From the NCBI GenBank assembly GCA_041391225.1, contig JAWKOL010000008.1, positions 186,001 to 250,000 on the forward strand: DNA of 64,000 bases, given 5' to 3'. Both the position numbers and the translations under genes were made by a program. Below the pieces are notes generated by a model that worked only from the letters and a program-made list of their open reading frames with translations, was not told where the DNA came from and ran no database searches. This document shows positions 27,077-36,538 of this stretch, in pieces. The stretch comes from RI-153 sp041391225 (GTDB lineage Bacteria; Chloroflexota; Anaerolineae; Caldilineales; Caldilineaceae). How positions within the stretch are numbered: the first letter of the stretch is position 1; each line of letters starts with the position of its first letter.

Positions 27077-28431
27077 ATGACTGATTGCGATTGGACATTT
27101 CACTCTATGAAGATGAAGATCCACACCTGCGTGCTCAGCGTGGTTGCGCTGCTTAGCACGGCTTGCGCCGGCCTGCCGTCGGTCTCTTCGCCTGCTCAGG
27201 TTGTGCCTGCCGAAACCGTCGTCACCTTCATGGTTCACGGTGATCCCCACGAACAGGACGCATTCGAAGCCGTGATCGACAGCTTCCACGCCACTGATCC
27301 GCGGATCGACAGCAAACCTGTCCGCGTGGAAATGGTGGGGCTACCTGCCAAGAGCGACTACCTGACGCGGCTCACCACAGATTTCGCCGCCGGCGCGCCG
27401 CCCGATGTCTTCCTGCTCAACTACCGCCGCCTGGCGCAGTTCTACAACCGCGATGCCGTGGAACCGCTTGGCCCCTGGATCGCGGACAGCGACAAACTGC
27501 GCGAAGACGATTTTTCCCCGTCGCCATTGACGCCTTCCGCGACAGCCAGGGGACGGTGGTCTGCATCCCGCAGAACATCTCCAGCCAGGTGGTCTACTAC
27601 AACCAGGACATGTTCGACGCCGCCGGCATCGCCTACCCCACCGCCGAGTGGGCGTGGGACGATTTCCGCCGCACTGCCGTGGCCCTCACCCTGCCCGACA
27701 CCGACAACGACGGTGAGCCGGATCAGTACGGGCTGGGGCTGGAGCCGCACATTGTGCGCGTGGCGCCCTTCATCTGGCAGAACGGCGGCGATCTCGTAGA
27801 CGATCCCGTCGCGCCCACCCGCCTCTCGGTGGATTCGCCCGCCGCCCGCGAAGCCATCCAATTCGTCCTCGATCTAGCGCAGGTGGACGGCGTCGTCCCC
27901 AACCGCACAGCCGAAGCCGTGCAATCACACACCCAGCGTTTCTACACCGGCAACATCGCCATGTATGTCGACAGCCGCCGCATCGTACCCACCCTGCGCG
28001 CCGTGGCCGAATTCAACTGGGACGTGGCCCCACTGCCCCGCGGCAAAGTGACGGCAGGCATCCTGCACAGCGATGGCTACTGCATGGCCGCGGCGTCGCA
28101 GGTGAAAGACGCGGCCTGGGCCTTCATCGAATTCGCCATGAGCGCTGCCGGCCAGGAACCGGCGGCGCGGCTGGGTCGTACGGTCCCTTCGCTCATGGCT
28201 GTGGCCAACAGCGATGTGTTCCTCGATCCAGCGCAGCCGCCGGCAAACGCGCAGGTGTGGCTCGACGCGGTGCCGTCTTTGCGTGTGCTGCCCCGCCTGG
28301 AAAACTGGGTACGCATCGAACGCACCGCCGCCATTGAGTTGGAGCAGGCTTACCTGGGCCTAACCACGTTGCCCGACGTGGTTGACCATATTCAGAGCGA
28401 GTCCCTCGACGGGTTCGCGCCGCTGAAGTAG
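27077..28431 (+). CDS. sugar ABC transporter substrate-binding lipoprotein (one frameshift)
   Basis: Family 1 extracellular solute-binding protein. The signal peptide ends in the lipobox LLSTAC, with Cys modified by lipid. The ATG at 27077 has AGGAG three bases before it; an internal ATG at 27107 is an alternative that begins directly at the signal peptide. Core motifs are VVTFMVHGDPHEQDAFEAVI, GAPPDVFLLNYRRLAQF and, after the slip, VVYYNQDMFDAAGIAYPTAEW. The frameshift at about 27507-27516 lies at TTTTTCCCC and is one base short (expected FFPVAIDAFRD). The two permeases lie 4 kb downstream on the opposite strand; no ATPase is in view. Confidence 0.85.
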
Positions 28432-28454
28432 TTCACATTTTCCAGGAGGAAAGA

Positions 28455-31400
28455 ATGAAAGAGCACCTGCATCGACGCACCATCGTTTTGATTGGTGTCG
28501 CCCTCGCCCTGGTGGCGTTGGTGGCCTGTTCCATGCGCCCGCCGTCCACGCAGCCAGTGACGGCGCCCGCCGAAATGGAACCGGCGTACGCTGTCGCCAT
28601 CCTGGCGCCCGAAGACGAACGGCTAATTCCCTTCCCCGATGAAGACGAAGCCGCCTTCGATGCCATGCAGGATCCCGACGGCGGGCCGCGCCAGGCGTTC
28701 GAGTGGTTCTGGCGTCAGCGCGCCTATCCGCTGACAACGGTGCCGTTCGACGCCAACGGTCGCGCCCTGGCCCAGGCCCGCGCCGCGGCGCAGGCCATGA
28801 TCCAATCGGCAAATGTGCAGCAGATCAACTGGCAGTCGATGGGGCCTGCGCCGATTTTGAGCGCGTACATGGGGCAGAACGCCAATGGTGAAGTGCGCAC
28901 CAGCGCCGCAGGCCGCGTCACCGCCATCGAGATCCCCCCCGACGACTCGAACACGCTCTACATTGCCACTTCGACCGGCGGCGTTTGGAAGAGTACCGAC
29001 GGCGGCGCCAACTTCGTACCTCTGACCAACGCTATGGCCGAATACGCGTTTCAGTCGCTGGCGATTGATCCGCAAAACACCAACACCATCTACGCCGGAA
29101 CAGGCCAGTTCAGCACCTTCTACGGCACCGGCCTGTTGAAATCGACCGATGCCGGCCAGACATGGACCGTCCTTGGCAAGACTGATTTCGGGCCGAATAT
29201 GATCACCGGCATCTTCGTGCATCCTGCGGACAGCAATACAGTGGTTGTCTCCACCTCAACCCTGGGTGCGCTGGAGACGGCAGTTCAGCCGCCGGGGCAG
29301 CAGCCCAACCCGGGCATTTATCGCTCCACCGACGGCGGGCAGACGTGGCAGCTGGTTCAGGGCTGCGATCCATGCACCAGGGGCTTCAGTGATCTGGTGA
29401 TGGACGCAACCAACCCGCAGCAGCCTGCTTTTTACGCCGCCAACGCCGGTGTGGGTATTTACAAATCGGTGGATGCAGGTGTCACCTGGCAGAAACTGGC
29501 CTCGTTCGACACCGCGGTGGGACGCGTGGCCTATGCCCGTACCGTGTTGGCTATCGGTCAAGGCGCAGGAGCGAACACCGTCTATGCCGGTCTGAATGGT
29601 CAGGCGCGCGACGGGCGTGAGGGCATTGTCATGCGTACCACCGACGGCGGCCAGACGTGGGCAGAGGTCCCCGCGGCGCGTGGCTTCTGCGACAGTCAGT
29701 GCTTCCACGATATTGTGATTGGCGTCAATCCGCAGAATGCCAACGATGTCTTCTTCGGCGGCGTGAACATGTTCCGCACCATCGACGGTGGCGCTACCGT
29801 CAACAACATCTCGTCGCCCGGCGGTCAGGACGTGGGCCTACACGTGGATCATCACGTGATCACCTTTGATCCCAACAATCCCACCATTGTGTGGAACGGC
29901 AACGACGGCGGCGTCTACCGCTTCGACGGCACAACCTGGGAAGCGCGCAACAACGGCATGGCCACGCTGCAATTCATCGGCATCGGCGTCAATCCTGTGG
30001 ACGCGTCACAGGCGGTGGGCGGGATGCAAGACAACTCCCAGGCATTTTGGGATGGCACAAGCTGGCAGGGCTTCGACTTCGCCGACGGCAACAAAGGCGA
30101 GTGGGATCCGTTCAACGTCAATATCGTCTACTACGGCGATCAGCGTATCAGCTTCCGCGTCAGCGAACAGGTCAACATCAACGCGCTGCGCACCAGTGGG
30201 CAGAACCGACTCAACGGCGTCAACAGACAGGATGCTTCGCAGTTTTACGTGCCGTTTGAACTGGACCCGGTGCGTGAAGGTGTGCTCTACCTGGGAACGG
30301 ACAAACTCTATCGTTCCACCGACCGCGCCGTGAACTGGCAGCCCATCAGCCAGGGGTTCGGTGACACGGTCAAGTCAATCGGCATTGCGCGTAGCGATGG
30401 AAACATTGTATACGTTGGTACCGCCGGTGGGCAGATCCTTCAGGGCGTGCAACAAGGCGGCCAGTGGACATTCACCAATCGTACTGCCGCCAATCTGCCG
30501 GGCCGTGTCCTCAACGACATCGTAGTCAGCCCCAACGATGCCAATACTGTCTACATTGTCTTCAACGGCTTCAGTCAGAATACGCCAGACGAGCCTGGCC
30601 ATGTCTTCAAGAGCACCGACGGCGGTGTAACCTGGACGCGATTAGACGGTACCGGTCAGGCCGTGATCCCCGACATCCCGGTGCTCTCGATTCTGCTCGA
30701 CCCCGACAATGCCGATCACATCTACGTGGGTACCGACATCGGCGTCTTCCAATCCACCGACGACGGGCAGACGTGGGTCAATGCCAGCCAGGGCCTGCCG
30801 CCGGTGCCTGTCTATGATCTAAAGTACGTCGGCCCGGTGAAGCAGCTTTGGGCGGCCACCTACGGGCGCAGCATCTGGCGTACTACGCTGGGCGCGGCGG
30901 TTCCCAACCCCACGCCCACGCCGACGCTTGTCCCCACCAACACGCCGGTGAACCCCACCAACACACCTGTGCCCACCAACACACCTGTGCCGCCGCCTAC
31001 CGGCGCTCGCCCCGGCGTTTGGGAGGGTGACATCACCTTCCTCGTGGGCGCGGATCAGGCGAATCTTTACAACTTGCAGGTTTCTGTCATTTCAGAAAAC
31101 AACTGCGAGCAGGTGCTCACCGCCGCCGGCCCGATTCAGATCGCGGGCGACGGCAGCTTCACCTACACCTTCCAGGAGCGCGACACCTCGTGGACGATCA
31201 GCGGCACGCTCAACGGCGAAGCGGCCACCGGCACCGCCACCTTCAACAACGTCCCCTGGGCTACTTCGATGTGTGGTGAACCGTTGAACGGCACCTACCA
31301 GTGGACGGCAAACTGGTCTCAGTCGGCGCCGGATCCTACGCCCACACCGCAGCCCACAGCGACGCCTCTGCCGCAGGCTACCAATGGCATCAACGGCCAG

Positions 31401-32054
31401 GTGCGCTTCAACGGGCAGGGTGTTGCCGGCATCAACCTGTGGCTGGCGGCTTGCCCCACCGAGGGTGAATGCAACCCCGAAACCGACGCGCCCGCCGCGC
31501 AGACGCGCACCGACAGCGGTGGTTTCTACAACTTCGACAGCGCGGCCACGTTGCCTGCCGATCAGGTCTACTTCGTCCTCTTCCTCAACGACGAGAGCGC
31601 AGGCAACACCACCAACGATACCTATCTGTACCGCTGGTACGGGCCGGTCATCGATCAGTACACAGCCGGCACCGCCGTCGACGGCGGCAGTTTCGACATC
31701 AGCGACATCGTGCTGCTGACGCCGGTGGACGGGGTGGGCGCACTGCCTGTTCAGTTCACCTGGCAGCAGCGCACCGGCTTGACCGAGAACTATGTGTGGA
31801 CACTCTACAGTTCGGACGGCGGTTCGGAGATCTGCCGAGGGCCGGTCTCGAACGGGACCAGCTTCACCCTGACGAAAGAGTACCTGGACACCAACTGTGC
31901 CCAAGCGGCGGGCGGTGGCAACGTCGACTGGTTTGTGTGGGCCATCGACGGCGCGGACCTGGACAACGATCCCGCCGGTGACTCGTTCTTCGTGGGGCAG
32001 ATTGATCTGCTCGTCGATGGTCAGAATGTGTACTTGCCGTTTGTGCAGCGGTAG
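28455..32054 (+). CDS. large secreted BNR/sortilin-type beta-propeller lipoprotein
   Basis: 1199 residues with CCAGGAGGAAAGA before the ATG. The lipobox is LVALVAC. Many BNR/VPS10-like repeats with the Asp-box pattern follow: GGVWKSTDGGANF, GLLKSTDAGQTWT, GIYRSTDGGQTWQ, VFKSTDGGVTWTR, VFQSTDDGQTWVN. After about residue 820 come Thr/Pro linkers (PTPTPTLVPTNTP), a beta-sandwich segment, a Cna-B-like segment (INGQVRFNGQGVAGINLWL) and the tail NVYLPFVQR. Repeats of this type occur in GH74 xyloglucanases, sialidases and adhesins. No catalytic residues could be assigned, so the activity is open. Confidence 0.85.
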   Translation: MKEHLHRRTIVLIGVALALVALVACSMRPPSTQPVTAPAEMEPAYAVAILAPEDERLIPFPDEDEAAFDAMQDPDGGPRQAFEWFWRQRAYPLTTVPFDANGRALAQARAAAQAMIQSANVQQINWQSMGPAPILSAYMGQNANGEVRTSAAGRVTAIEIPPDDSNTLYIATSTGGVWKSTDGGANFVPLTNAMAEYAFQSLAIDPQNTNTIYAGTGQFSTFYGTGLLKSTDAGQTWTVLGKTDFGPNMITGIFVHPADSNTVVVSTSTLGALETAVQPPGQQPNPGIYRSTDGGQTWQLVQGCDPCTRGFSDLVMDATNPQQPAFYAANAGVGIYKSVDAGVTWQKLASFDTAVGRVAYARTVLAIGQGAGANTVYAGLNGQARDGREGIVMRTTDGGQTWAEVPAARGFCDSQCFHDIVIGVNPQNANDVFFGGVNMFRTIDGGATVNNISSPGGQDVGLHVDHHVITFDPNNPTIVWNGNDGGVYRFDGTTWEARNNGMATLQFIGIGVNPVDASQAVGGMQDNSQAFWDGTSWQGFDFADGNKGEWDPFNVNIVYYGDQRISFRVSEQVNINALRTSGQNRLNGVNRQDASQFYVPFELDPVREGVLYLGTDKLYRSTDRAVNWQPISQGFGDTVKSIGIARSDGNIVYVGTAGGQILQGVQQGGQWTFTNRTAANLPGRVLNDIVVSPNDANTVYIVFNGFSQNTPDEPGHVFKSTDGGVTWTRLDGTGQAVIPDIPVLSILLDPDNADHIYVGTDIGVFQSTDDGQTWVNASQGLPPVPVYDLKYVGPVKQLWAATYGRSIWRTTLGAAVPNPTPTPTLVPTNTPVNPTNTPVPTNTPVPPPTGARPGVWEGDITFLVGADQANLYNLQVSVISENNCEQVLTAAGPIQIAGDGSFTYTFQERDTSWTISGTLNGEAATGTATFNNVPWATSMCGEPLNGTYQWTANWSQSAPDPTPTPQPTATPLPQATNGINGQVRFNGQGVAGINLWLAACPTEGECNPETDAPAAQTRTDSGGFYNFDSAATLPADQVYFVLFLNDESAGNTTNDTYLYRWYGPVIDQYTAGTAVDGGSFDISDIVLLTPVDGVGALPVQFTWQQRTGLTENYVWTLYSSDGGSEICRGPVSNGTSFTLTKEYLDTNCAQAAGGGNVDWFVWAIDGADLDNDPAGDSFFVGQIDLLVDGQNVYLPFVQR

Positions 32055-32061
32055 GGCAGAG

Positions 32062-32160
32062 GAAGAGATTGGGGGATTAGGAGATTGGGGATTGAGTGTC
32101 CACGCGGGACACTCAATCCCCAGTCCCCAGTCAATCCCCCAATCGCCCAATCCCCAATCC
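32062..32160. repeat. heptamer inverted repeat (GATTGGG/CCCAATC)
   Basis: The left arm GATTGGGGGATTAGGAGATT and the right arm of CCCCAATCGCCCAATCCCC units flank a perfect small hairpin GAGTGTCC/GGACACTC. The right arm encodes the last codons (GIGRLGD) and stop of the permease ending at 32131. Confidence 0.8.
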
Positions 32161-32937
32161 AACAGCGATCAACACCGGCGCCGTCAACAGGACACCGCCG
32201 GCCAACAGCACCGGCCACTGTGTCGGATCCAGTTGGGCCAGCAGGCGAACACCCACGGGCAGGGTGAATTGATCCTGTGAGCGCAAGTAGAGCAGCGGAT
32301 CAGTGAAGTTGCTCCAAAAGAGGACCGCGTTCAGCACCGCCACGCCGATGACAGCGCCCCGCGAGGCAGGCATCACCACCGACCACCACACGCGCCAGAC
32401 GTCGGCGCCGTCGATGCGGGCGGCGTCCAACAGGTCATCGGGCAGGCGGCGAAAGCTCCAGTAGAGCAATAGCACAAAGAGCGGACTGCCACCCAGCAGC
32501 GCCGGCGCGATCAACGGCAACGGCGTGTCGATCCACCCCAAACCGCGAAAAATCGGGAAGCGCGCCAGCCACAGCGCCGTGGGCGGCGCCAGCAACGCGG
32601 TCACAGACAGGTGGATGAGCAGATCGCGGGCGCGTCGCGGCAGCTGGGTCATGGCGAATGCGGCCCACGATGCCGCCAGCACCGACAACGGTGTGGCAAT
32701 CACCGTCACCCGCAGCGAGTTGAAGACGAATCGCGCCAATGGAACCAGTGTGGCCGCGGTCGCGTAGTTCTCGCTTGTGGGCGTCACCCCCAGTGGGTTG
32801 CGCACCAACTCGATCACCGGCGTACCCGCAGGCAACAGCGATCCCAGCAGCAGCCAGATCGAAGGCGCTAGAAAGATCAGTGCGATGACCGTGTAGCGCA
32901 GCACCCGCAGCGTCCGCGACCAGTTTGGCGTGTTCAT
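32131..32937 (-). CDS. sugar ABC transporter permease (MalG-like)
   Basis: Inner-membrane permease with six predicted segments. The EAA loop that docks the ATPase reads LPDDLLDAARIDGADVWRVW followed by VVMP. Starts with ATG overlapping the upstream permease stop by 4 bases, so the two are translationally coupled. Its last residues are encoded by an intergenic repeat, suggesting the original C-terminus was replaced or extended. Confidence 0.88.
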   Translation of the reverse strand: MNTPNWSRTLRVLRYTVIALIFLAPSIWLLLGSLLPAGTPVIELVRNPLGVTPTSENYATAATLVPLARFVFNSLRVTVIATPLSVLAASWAAFAMTQLPRRARDLLIHLSVTALLAPPTALWLARFPIFRGLGWIDTPLPLIAPALLGGSPLFVLLLYWSFRRLPDDLLDAARIDGADVWRVWWSVVMPASRGAVIGVAVLNAVLFWSNFTDPLLYLRSQDQFTLPVGVRLLAQLDPTQWPVLLAGGVLLTAPVLIAVGLGIGRLGD

Positions 32938-33827
32938 ACGGCTGCCTCAAAACTTCCTTCGTAGCGCAGGCGACGGCTCAGCCGCGCCTGCACCACGATC
33001 ACAAGCAACGTGATCGCGTACATCGCCCACACCACGGTGGCGGCGTAGCCGAAGCGCAGATCGTCGAAGGCGAGCTGGTAGGTGTAGAGCGGCAGCAGCA
33101 GCGTGGCGTACCCCGGCCCGCCGCGGGTGACAAGCAACGTCGGCACAAAACTGGCCTGCAAGTTGACGATCAGATCCCGAGCCGTCAGCAGTAACAGGCG
33201 CGGCAGCAACAGCGGCAACGTAACGTGGCGAAAGCGCTGCCAGGCGTTGGCGCCGTCCAGCGCGCTTGCCTCCATCAGCCCAACGGGGATCTCGTGTAGC
33301 GACGCCAGCAGCACCACGAAGCCTTCGCCCAACTGCCACGTCGCCATGATCACCAGGGCCAGCATGGCCGGCCCCGGCTCGATCACCCAGGCCGGGGTGG
33401 GCAGGCCCACCGCGCCCAGCAACAGGTTCACCGGCCCGTAGCGCGGGTTGAACGCCACCAGCCATACCAACGCGTAGGCCACGTCGGGGATCACCGTGGG
33501 GCTGAAGACGGCGCTGCGCGTCAGCGCGGCCATGCGCCCTGAACGTTGCAGCAGCAGCGCCAGCCCCAGCGCACCCACCACGCGCAGCGACACCGCCAGC
33601 ACGAGGTAGACAAGTGTGTTGCCCAACGCGATGCCGAAGAGCCGATCTGCGAACAGCCGCGCAACATTGCCCACGCCGATCCATTCCGGCGTGGTCAACG
33701 CGTCGAAACGGGTAAAGGCAAGCACAATCGAAAGCAATCCCGGCACAAACACCAACCCCACCAATCCCACCGCGTAGGGCAGTAGCATCAGCAACAGCGC
33801 CGCGTTTTTGTTGTTGTCTCCGCGCAT
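32934..33827 (-). CDS. sugar ABC transporter permease (MalF-like)
   Basis: 297 residues, about six membrane segments. The EAA motif is HEIPVGLMEASALDGANAWQ followed by RFRHVTLPLL. Together with the MalG-like gene it forms the membrane channel for the substrate-binding protein at 27-28.4 kb, which lies on the other strand beyond the large propeller gene. No ATP-binding subunit is present in the window; a shared MsmK/MalK-type ATPase elsewhere is likely. Confidence 0.88.
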   Translation of the reverse strand: MRGDNNKNAALLLMLLPYAVGLVGLVFVPGLLSIVLAFTRFDALTTPEWIGVGNVARLFADRLFGIALGNTLVYLVLAVSLRVVGALGLALLLQRSGRMAALTRSAVFSPTVIPDVAYALVWLVAFNPRYGPVNLLLGAVGLPTPAWVIEPGPAMLALVIMATWQLGEGFVVLLASLHEIPVGLMEASALDGANAWQRFRHVTLPLLLPRLLLLTARDLIVNLQASFVPTLLVTRGGPGYATLLLPLYTYQLAFDDLRFGYAATVVWAMYAITLLVIVVQARLSRRLRYEGSFEAAV

Positions 33828-33879
33828 ACGTGTCCTCTGTTCATATTTCCACCAGGCTGCGGCAAACAGGATGACATTT

Positions 33880-34058
33880 TAGAAGGCAAAAGGCAAAAGG
33901 CAAAAGGCAAAAGGCAAAAGGCAAAAGGCAAAGGCAAAAAGCAAAAAACCCAAAGGCAAAAGGCAAAAGGCAAAACAACTACCTTCGTGTTTGCTCTCTG
34001 AAGGCCGAAGGCGCCCGGCTACTTCTGCCTTTTGCACTTTGCCTTTTGCCTTGTAAAA
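33880..34058. repeat. GGCAAAA heptamer array with inverted mate
   Basis: About ten copies of GGCAAAA (some degenerate) run from 33880 to 33977. Facing units TTTTGCA/CTTTGCC/TTTTGCC lie at 34025-34052. It lies between divergent genes and can form a long hairpin. Confidence 0.85.
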
Positions 34059-34100
34059 TCCGGTCTGTGACGCTGGCTGATTAGATGAGAGGGTGTGAGC

Positions 34101-35240
34101 ATGCTTGATCAATACACAGGACGATATGATGTCTTCGGCTTCACCGTGGACATTTCGGTGGTGGACGGTGAATTGCTGGCCGCGGTGCCCGGTGTGCCGA
34201 CGGGGTACGAGGTGTTGATGACGCCGGTTGGCGAACACGCCTTCCGCATGGAGAGCGGACCGTTTCGCGGGGCGGTGATGGGGGCCGTGTTTGGCGACGA
34301 CGGCGTCAGCGGTTTTCAGGCGGGGCCGTTTCTGATCAACCGGACGGCGGACGATGCGCCGTACACACCCCGTCTCCTGGCCCCGCCGCTGCAACTGGAT
34401 GCGGCGAAAGAGGCAGCGTTTGCCGCCCTGCTGGCCGACATCCTGGCCGGCAAGGTCGATTGGATCGACGAACGTCTTGCCTACCCCAAGCATGAGTTCA
34501 TCCAATACGTCATGGCGCAGGAGGTGGTGCTCTTCCACAGTTCCAACCGCGACGACATCGACGTCTTCGAGCCGGTGCGCAAGTCGGTGGAACTGCGCGA
34601 CGAAACCGGTCGCGGCAACCAGCAGGGCATCTACGCCACCCACGACGGGCTGTGGTCGATGTTTTTCGGCGTGGTGGACCGGGGACGGTTGCAGGGCAGC
34701 ATCCGCAACGGCGTCAGCCACTTCCACAATCGCGCCGGCGACGAATTGGCCGTCTACAACTTTTCCATCAACCAGCATCAGCTTGCCGACCGCCCGTACT
34801 GCAACGGCGCGCTCTACTTTCTGCCGCGGGATCGCTTCACGCGCATGATGATGTTCGCCGATATCCCGTCCAACGAGTGGGTGTGCCGGGAGCAACTGCG
34901 CCCACTGGCGCGCCTGCACCTGACGCCCAGCGACTTCCCCTTCCTCGAACAGATCGCCGGCCACGATGACGGTCCTCTGCTGCGGTTGAACGAGTTGACG
35001 GGTCTCGTGCGTGAGGCTGCCACCTCGGCCCACAACGAGGAGGATCGCTTCGTCGTCATCCTCCCCGCGGACGCCGAAGCCGTCGAGCACCTCGACGAAT
35101 ACCTCGCCCTACTCGCCGAGTTCATGCCCGGCCGCTACAGCCTCGAACCGCACGGCGCCGAGATCCACTGGATCGTGCAGAATCCGTCACCGGCGCAGGC
35201 GCAGACACTCAAGGATCTCTACACGCCGCTGCTAAAATGA
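34101..35240 (+). CDS. unknown two-part protein, possibly ART-like core
   Basis: About 379 residues; ATG at 34101 is preceded by GAGAGGG, with a GTG six bases upstream as alternative. Residues 1-75 (YTGRYDVFGFTVDISVVDGE) look like the beta-barrel seen after some beta-lactamase-like domains. Residues 135-195 contain VVLFHSSNRDDIDVFEP ... GIYATHDGLWSMFFG. The spaced H-S-S, Y-A-T and W-x-M-F-F elements resemble the ADP-ribosyltransferase-fold pattern. I propose this only tentatively. No signal peptide. No partner gene is obvious. Confidence 0.6.
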   Translation: MLDQYTGRYDVFGFTVDISVVDGELLAAVPGVPTGYEVLMTPVGEHAFRMESGPFRGAVMGAVFGDDGVSGFQAGPFLINRTADDAPYTPRLLAPPLQLDAAKEAAFAALLADILAGKVDWIDERLAYPKHEFIQYVMAQEVVLFHSSNRDDIDVFEPVRKSVELRDETGRGNQQGIYATHDGLWSMFFGVVDRGRLQGSIRNGVSHFHNRAGDELAVYNFSINQHQLADRPYCNGALYFLPRDRFTRMMMFADIPSNEWVCREQLRPLARLHLTPSDFPFLEQIAGHDDGPLLRLNELTGLVREAATSAHNEEDRFVVILPADAEAVEHLDEYLALLAEFMPGRYSLEPHGAEIHWIVQNPSPAQAQTLKDLYTPLLK

Positions 35241-35296
35241 ATCCAGAAACATGATCCACGAAGCTCTACAACCTGAAAGCAAAAAGGACAATCCCC

Positions 35297-36329
35297 ATGC
35301 AAGCGCTTGTGCTCAGAGCCAACCTCGAACTTTCGCTCCGCGACATTGATGTGGCCGAGACCCTCGGCCCGCATGATGTGCGCATCGCCCTCACCACGGT
35401 GGGCGTCTGCGGCAGCGATGTACATTACTACACCCACGGACGCATCGGCCCGTTTGTGGTGAACGCCCCCATGATCCTGGGCCATGAGGCCGCCGGGCGG
35501 GTGGTGGAAGTGGGCGGCGCGGTCACCAATCTGCGTGAAGGCGACCGCGTGTGCATGGAGCCGGGATCCCGATCCCAATAGCCGCGCCACCCGTTTGGGC
35601 CTGTACAACCTCGATCCTGCCGTGCGCTTCTGGGCAACGCCGCCCGTCCACGGCGTGCTGCGCCCCACAGTGGTGCATCCCGCCGCCTTCACCTTCAAAC
35701 TGCCCGACAATGTCAGCGATGCCGAGGGCGCGATGGTGGAGCCGCTGGCCGTAGGGATGCAGGCCGCCAACAAGGCGCGCATCAAACCCGGTGATCTGGC
35801 CGTGGTGATCGGGGCCGGCCCCATCGGCATGGTGACGGCGTTGGCGGCGCTGGCCGGCGGCTGTAGCCGTGTGGTGATCACCGATGTACAGCAGCCGAAG
35901 CTCGATCTGGCTGCCAAACTCGGCCCAATTGTGCCTGTCAACGTGCGCGAGGAAAGCGTCAAAGCCGTCATCGCGCGCATGACCGACGGCTGGGGTGCAG
36001 ACATCGTCTTCGAATGCAGCGGCAACGCCAAGGCCGCCGCTGGCCTGTTTGATCTGCTCTGCCCCGGCGGCTGCGGTGTCTTCGTGGGGATTCCGCTGGA
36101 ACCGGTCCCCTACGATGTATCACAGGCGCAGATCAAAGAGGCCCGCGTCGAACACGTCTTCCGCTACGCCCATGTCTACCCGCGCACCCTCGATCTCATG
36201 TCCAGCGGCATGATCGATGTCAAGCCGCTGATCACCGACACCTTCTCCTTCGCCGAAAGCGTCGCAGCCTTCGATTACGCTGTGAACATGCCACCCACAT
36301 CTGTGAAGGTGCAGATTGAGATGGGGTAG
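35297..36329 (+). CDS. zinc-dependent polyol (xylitol/sorbitol-type) dehydrogenase, one frameshift
   Basis: Medium-chain dehydrogenase oxidising sugar alcohols with NAD. Zinc and catalytic motifs: GVCGSDVHYYTHG (Cys ligand), GHEAAGRVVEVG, and EPLAVGMQAA. The Rossmann loop is VIGAGPIGMVTALAAL. The reading frame breaks in EPG-IPDPNSR at about 35570: the DNA has GGATCCCGATCCC where GGAATCCCCGATCCC is expected, two homopolymers each one base short. A good AAAGGA site precedes the start. About 345 residues once corrected, normal for the family. Confidence 0.9.
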
Positions 36330-36538
36330 CAGGTTTGCGGGTCCAAATGTGATTGGATTGACGCTCACTGTCGCGATTACAGGTAATGGATATTGTGCGT
36401 ACCTGTGCAAATAAATTGCAATACATGTGCAAAATCTTTGCGATTGCGATTTGCTTGCAGCTTATCTTGAGTAAGTTTTTTCCGATTGCTCTACCTTCAC
36501 ACGCGTTGAAGGTCAATCACCCAAGGAGAAACCAAGAG

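Noticed and set aside
33880..34058. CRISPR array
   Set aside because: Repeat units are 7 bases with no unique spacers; no cas genes in the window.
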